This document shows positions 60,181-64,000 of a stretch of 64,000 bases of DNA, one piece after another. Position numbers and translations under genes: made by a program. The DNA is from Typha latifolia. Taxonomy: Eukaryota > Streptophyta > Magnoliopsida > Poales > Typhaceae. The notes under the pieces were generated by a model. That model searched no databases. It was not told the origin of the DNA and worked only from the letters and a program-made list of their open reading frames with translations. The stretch is taken from contig CM034108.1 of NCBI GenBank assembly GCA_019914945.1, positions 1,870,001 to 1,934,000 on the forward strand, read 5' to 3'. Every line of letters begins with the position of its first letter. Position 1 is the stretch's first letter.

Positions 60181-60199
60181 AAAGGTTAAAATACCCGCC

Positions 60200-60455
60200 C
60201 CACTTCACGTGCCAGGAGCGTACACGTCTCCAAATCCCTGAGCAACGTAGCACCACAAGCACTCACCCATTTCCCCAAACTTCTCGAACCTTCTCCCACC
60301 TTCTGGTAACCCGGTCGACCACATCACCACTCACCACCCGAGCCCATGCGGAGCTGGCGGGGTCCACGTACCTCTGAGCTGACGTGGCTTCCCGGCAGCC
60401 ACCGTGCCCCTCTTTGTTACGACCAAACCGCACTGCACCCTTCTCTATAAATTAT
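60200..60455 (+). promoter_or_regulatory. Promoter of the second ELIP gene
   Basis: CACGTG at 60206-60211, a perfect three-unit heat shock element at 60281-60293, TGACGTGG at 60380-60387 and TATAAA at 60446-60451. The order and spacing match the first copy, while the sequence between the motifs has diverged, which points to selection on the motifs. Confidence 0.65.
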
Positions 60456-60523
60456 ACTCTCCCTTCCATCAAATGGAGAGCAAAAGTGAGAAGAAGTGAC
60501 GAGAACTTTGCTTCATATCTAAC

Positions 60524-61366
60524 ATGGCCGCTTCAGCTACACTGAGTTCTTCCTACGTGGGATCGACGGCGCCGCGCGTCGTCCACAAGAGCCGCTCATC
60601 GGGTCTCCCTTCGCAACGTGGGGGCGTCCTGCGCGTCCGATGCCAAAGCGAGGTGGGTTTACTGTTTACGTGGTAGTCGATCGACGGTGGTGGTTTTACC
60701 AAGTAGATGAAGTCTTCGCCGGTTTTTGCACGAGAACTTATTTTTTGTTTTGGTAGCAGGGAAAGCAGCCACTGGGGAGATCGTCGCCGGGGACTCCGAG
60801 CCCTGCACCAAAGCCTGCAGCTAAGGTTGGACATTTTTATCGTCAATGATATGTACCTTAAGAAAATGGATTTATTAGGAATAGTTTCTTTTTCAACAAC
60901 ATAAGATCGAATTGAAAATACGAATAAACACATATTATAGATTGTGAAATGAAAAAAGACTCAAAAGGAAATCTATCAAGATGCAAAATGAGTTCTCACC
61001 ACCAGTTCAACATAATTTCAGGTGAGCACCAAGTTCTCCGACGTGCTAGCGTTCAGCGGGCCGGCACCGGAGAGGATCAACGGGCGTCTGGCGATGCTCG
61101 GCTTCGTGTCGGCGATGGCGGTCGAGGTGGCGAGAGGGGATGATTTGTTTGTTCAGCTCATGAACGGCGGTTTACCGTGGTTCGTTGGCACCGCCGCCGT
61201 CTTCTCCGTTGCCTCCCTGATTCCTTTGTTCAAGGGCCAGAACGTGCAGTCTAAAACCGATGGCTTCATGAATGCCAACGCCGAACTGTGGAATGGAAGG
61301 TTTGCAATGATGGGGTTGGTTGCATTAGCTTTCACCGAGTACTTCAAGGGAGGGCCTCTTGTGTAA
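60524..61366 (+). CDS. ELIP: Early light-induced protein, second copy
   Basis: Exons 60524-60652, 60760-60825 and 61022-61366 give 179 residues. The mature part differs from the first copy at only a few positions (for example F for A in DDLFVQ and F for L in TEYFKGG), with both chlorophyll-binding motifs intact ([24 protein letters not shown]). The proline-rich linker exon is six codons shorter ([18 protein letters not shown]) and intron 2 is about 100 bp shorter. Transit peptide and splice phases are the same. The predicted site is the thylakoid membrane, with a photoprotective role as for the first copy. Both copies look functional. Confidence 0.95.
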
Positions 61367-63545
61367 AGTTAGTGATCATGTACTCATCTTAACTTATGAG
61401 GACAAAAGGATGAGAGTTAGACTTCAAGCTTTAAGTTATAGCTTTCTGTAACTACGTTTTTTTGCTCTACTAATGAATATGGAAATTGATTGTTTCTGTT
61501 ATGAATTGTCACCAGTTGGAATATGTTAGAATATGAAAATAGGGAAATTTAAAATACATCTTATTTGACTTTATAATTTTGTTCGCTTTTGATCAAACAT
61601 TAGGAAGATTTTTATACATCAAAAGGAAAATGTAGGAGTTGAATAATATAACTTTCAGATAATAGGATTCGACTGACGAAAATTAAAAATATAGTGTGTT
61701 TTAATAATTTTCTCTAAAGAGTGGTCTTTGGCACAGAATGCAATAAATTGACTCTTGGTAAGATTAGAGCTAGACTTTACTTTTGGAGAGTAATTATTTC
61801 TTCGTTATCTAACAGTTTAGGGAAATATTTTTAAATAATACTCTATATTTTTATTGTTAACCGGTTAAAACGTTATCTTTGAAGATTTGTAATTTGATCT
61901 CTCTTTTCTCTAATAAAAAATTTTATATAACATCATTGTGTTACTTTAACTAACGGTCTTTAATTTTAATATATATTTTAATAACTCTAATGATTAAATA
62001 TTTTTTAACCTTATCTTTTTAAACCATATCCCATCGTAACTCATTGACCAAATAAAAGAAATCGTAAAGCTAATTACTCTATAAAGTCTGTTGTTTAACC
62101 TTATGAGAAAACATATAATTAAGAAACTCCACCTCGATCCAACATTTTTTTCTAGCAATTTCATGAATCAAAAACTTCATATGTTCATAAAGATAGTTCG
62201 CAAACTTCCGGTCAACGTGAAATGGCAAAGGATCTCACCATCCATCATTAGTTTATTACATAGCATCCCAAGGAGACAGGAAAATATATAACAAAAGTTC
62301 TTAGTCCATAATATGATCTCTTTTTTTAGAATAATAACTAAACATCAAAATAATTATATTGTAGAATATAAATATTATTTATTAATATTATATCTTATAC
62401 TACATTCTAATCTAATTATTAATTTATCCTTAATTTGACTTCAAATTCTTTTAAATATCTTATTGTAAATTATCTCTTATTACTTTTCTCTTTCAAACAT
62501 TTTATCATAATTTATTATTTCTCACTCTCTATAAAACATTTTATTAACATCTTACCATAATTTATCACACATCTTTTATCATATTTTTTATATTTTAAAA
62601 TAAATAAATAAAATTCAATTTAAACAGCATATATATCAATAATTTAATATTTCATAAAAATAAACACATTTTAAAAAGTATTATTATTAATAATTTTTTG
62701 TAATATATATTATAAAATTATTACTAATATGGTATTGAATTTGTAAAATAATTTTTATATATGTAAAAATAACACCAAAAATATAATACAAATAAGAGAA
62801 TTTTACAAATCATACCATACATTTTACCTACTTTGTTATTTACATTCCATCTTTGAGGATTTTATAATTCAATCCCTCACTTTTATCTATGATTCTCATA
62901 TAATACCCTGGCGTTATTTTGATTAACTGGTATGTCCAAATTATTAAAATACTTTTATCTCTTTTTTCCTTCTAGTAATTTAGGTATTTCTATATTATTT
63001 TATATATTATAATGTAATATTAATATAGCTAAAATAAAATATATGAAAGTGTAAATATTTTAATATTATTACTAATATCATTTTGCAAAGATTTATTAAA
63101 AAACATATGTTCTATGTAAAATAAAATTGTATTATTTTCGACCAACATTGTATTTCAAATTTATGTCTCTAGCATTGCATTGCATAATTATTTCTCTATA
63201 TTATATACATTGCATATGTAATACCATAGCCTATAATTGCACAATAAATGCTAAACTATTATATACATAAAATATATTAATCTTTTTACTATCTATTTCA
63301 TCAATATACTTTAAATTAAATCGGAGGTATTTTAGTAATATTTTATTTTTTATCTTTATTTTATATCATATTAAATATAATTATTACATCTTTATTTCAT
63401 AATACAAATAAACATAGGAATAATTATTCCTAAAAAAATCTTTTATTTCGATAATAATAATTTCTTTTTGTTATTTCTAATTCATCTCTATTTTTAAGGT
63501 GAACAGGCCCTTAGTGCTAACAAGGCATGTTAGGGATAGAACGGT
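61367..63545. other. AT-rich intergenic DNA, no gene seen
   Basis: The first 70 bases after the ELIP stop match the 3' flank of the first copy. Beyond about 61500 I find only AT-rich sequence, with no supported reading frame, RNA gene or terminal repeats. Confidence 0.5.
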
Positions 63546-63546
63546 C

Positions 63547-64000
63547 TTATGCAGAGGATTTGTTCTGTTTCTTTGGTGTATCTGCATACTTCCAGCAAAA
63601 TTGTTCGGAGACACTGAAGGTTCTGGAACCTGCTACGTCTTCTTCACGGACTGCATCAGATATTTCTTTCAGGTCATCTTCAGTGAGCTTCACTTTTAAA
63701 GAGCCAATGTTGTCATCCAGGTTCTTGATCTTGGTTGTTCCTGAAATATTGGAAATAGGAAGAAAGTGAAGAATAGGCTATATATTTAAAGCACCAGATG
63801 AATAGTTCTTAGTCTGCCGTCCTTTTTAATCATTATGAGATTCAGGCTCTCCCATAACCTACTGCATTTTTTTCTTATTAGGATGATAATTGATGATGCC
63901 GGCAATGTTATTATTGCAAATTTACAGCCAAGCTTACCTGGGATAGGAGCAACATCATCCCCTTGATGAAGAACCCAAGCTAAAGCTAGTTGAGCAGGGG
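63547..64000 (-). CDS. Aldo-keto reductase, C-terminal exons (partial, continues beyond the window)
   Basis: Read on the minus strand, the visible exons are 64000-63938 and 63740-63547 with a GT-AG intron between them. The first gives PAQLALAWVLHQGDDVAPIPG and the second begins TTKIKNLDDNIGSLKVKLTE, ending KYADTPKKQNKSSA and a stop at 63549-63547. PIPGT(T/R)K-x-x-NLxxN near the C terminus is the NADP(H) adenosine-phosphate binding region of plant aldo-keto reductases of the auxin-induced protein PCNT115 / perakine reductase type (AKR13). Such enzymes reduce aldehydes and ketones with NADPH, often as detoxification, in the cytosol. The catalytic tetrad lies outside the window, so activity cannot be judged. 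Confidence 0.85.

Overview
The window is nuclear DNA of a flowering plant: AT-rich intergenic sequence, GT-AG introns, a LINE relic, a solo LTR and plant-only gene families (ankyrin-PGG membrane proteins, a class A2 heat stress factor, early light-induced proteins, an aldo-keto reductase). The DNA-binding and linker sequence of the heat stress factor looks monocot-like, but I infer this from memory of the family and no species can be named.

From 1 to about 51.8 kb the window is one tandem cluster of five plus-strand ankyrin-PGG (ACD6/ITN1-type) genes: A 2193-6581, B 10162-15744, C 19339-27218, D 29412-35818, E 41766-49989. There is also a broken copy at 37.6-38.8 kb and smaller relics near 0.9-1.1 kb and 39.5-40.05 kb. 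All five share one exon plan: ankyrin exon 1, two short exons, several small linker exons that are all multiples of three with phase-1 borders, a 311-nt ankyrin exon, and a final exon of about 610 nt with the PGG domain and four membrane segments. A and B are ordinary family members. C, D and E carry, inside exon 1, an array of about 21-22 tandem units of about 24 residues (72 bp), each a predicted helix pair. The unit matches the short helix pair that precedes the first ankyrin repeat in A and B. This array is the most unusual thing in the window: an apparently new helical-repeat domain amplified from the ankyrin N-cap.

The cluster shows heavy local rearrangement: gene-conversion-like mosaicism between A and C, duplicated and decaying linker exons, a solo LTR in the C promoter, a MITE-like insertion in the last intron of E, a long purine tract before D, a distal upstream block repeated at all five genes, and a roughly 2.4-kb duplicated segment downstream of D and E.

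From 51.8 to 61.4 kb lies a stress module: an HSFA2-type gene (52471-55154) whose reading frame is broken by a perfect 28-bp tandem duplication, followed by two tandem ELIP genes (57473-58449 and 60524-61366). Both ELIP promoters hold a three-unit heat shock element, and the HSF gene has one near its own 5' end. The second ELIP copy sits on a duplicated block that includes part of the HSF 3' flank. From 61.4 to 63.5 kb I see only AT-rich DNA. The window ends in the last two exons of a minus-strand aldo-keto reductase gene that runs off the right edge.
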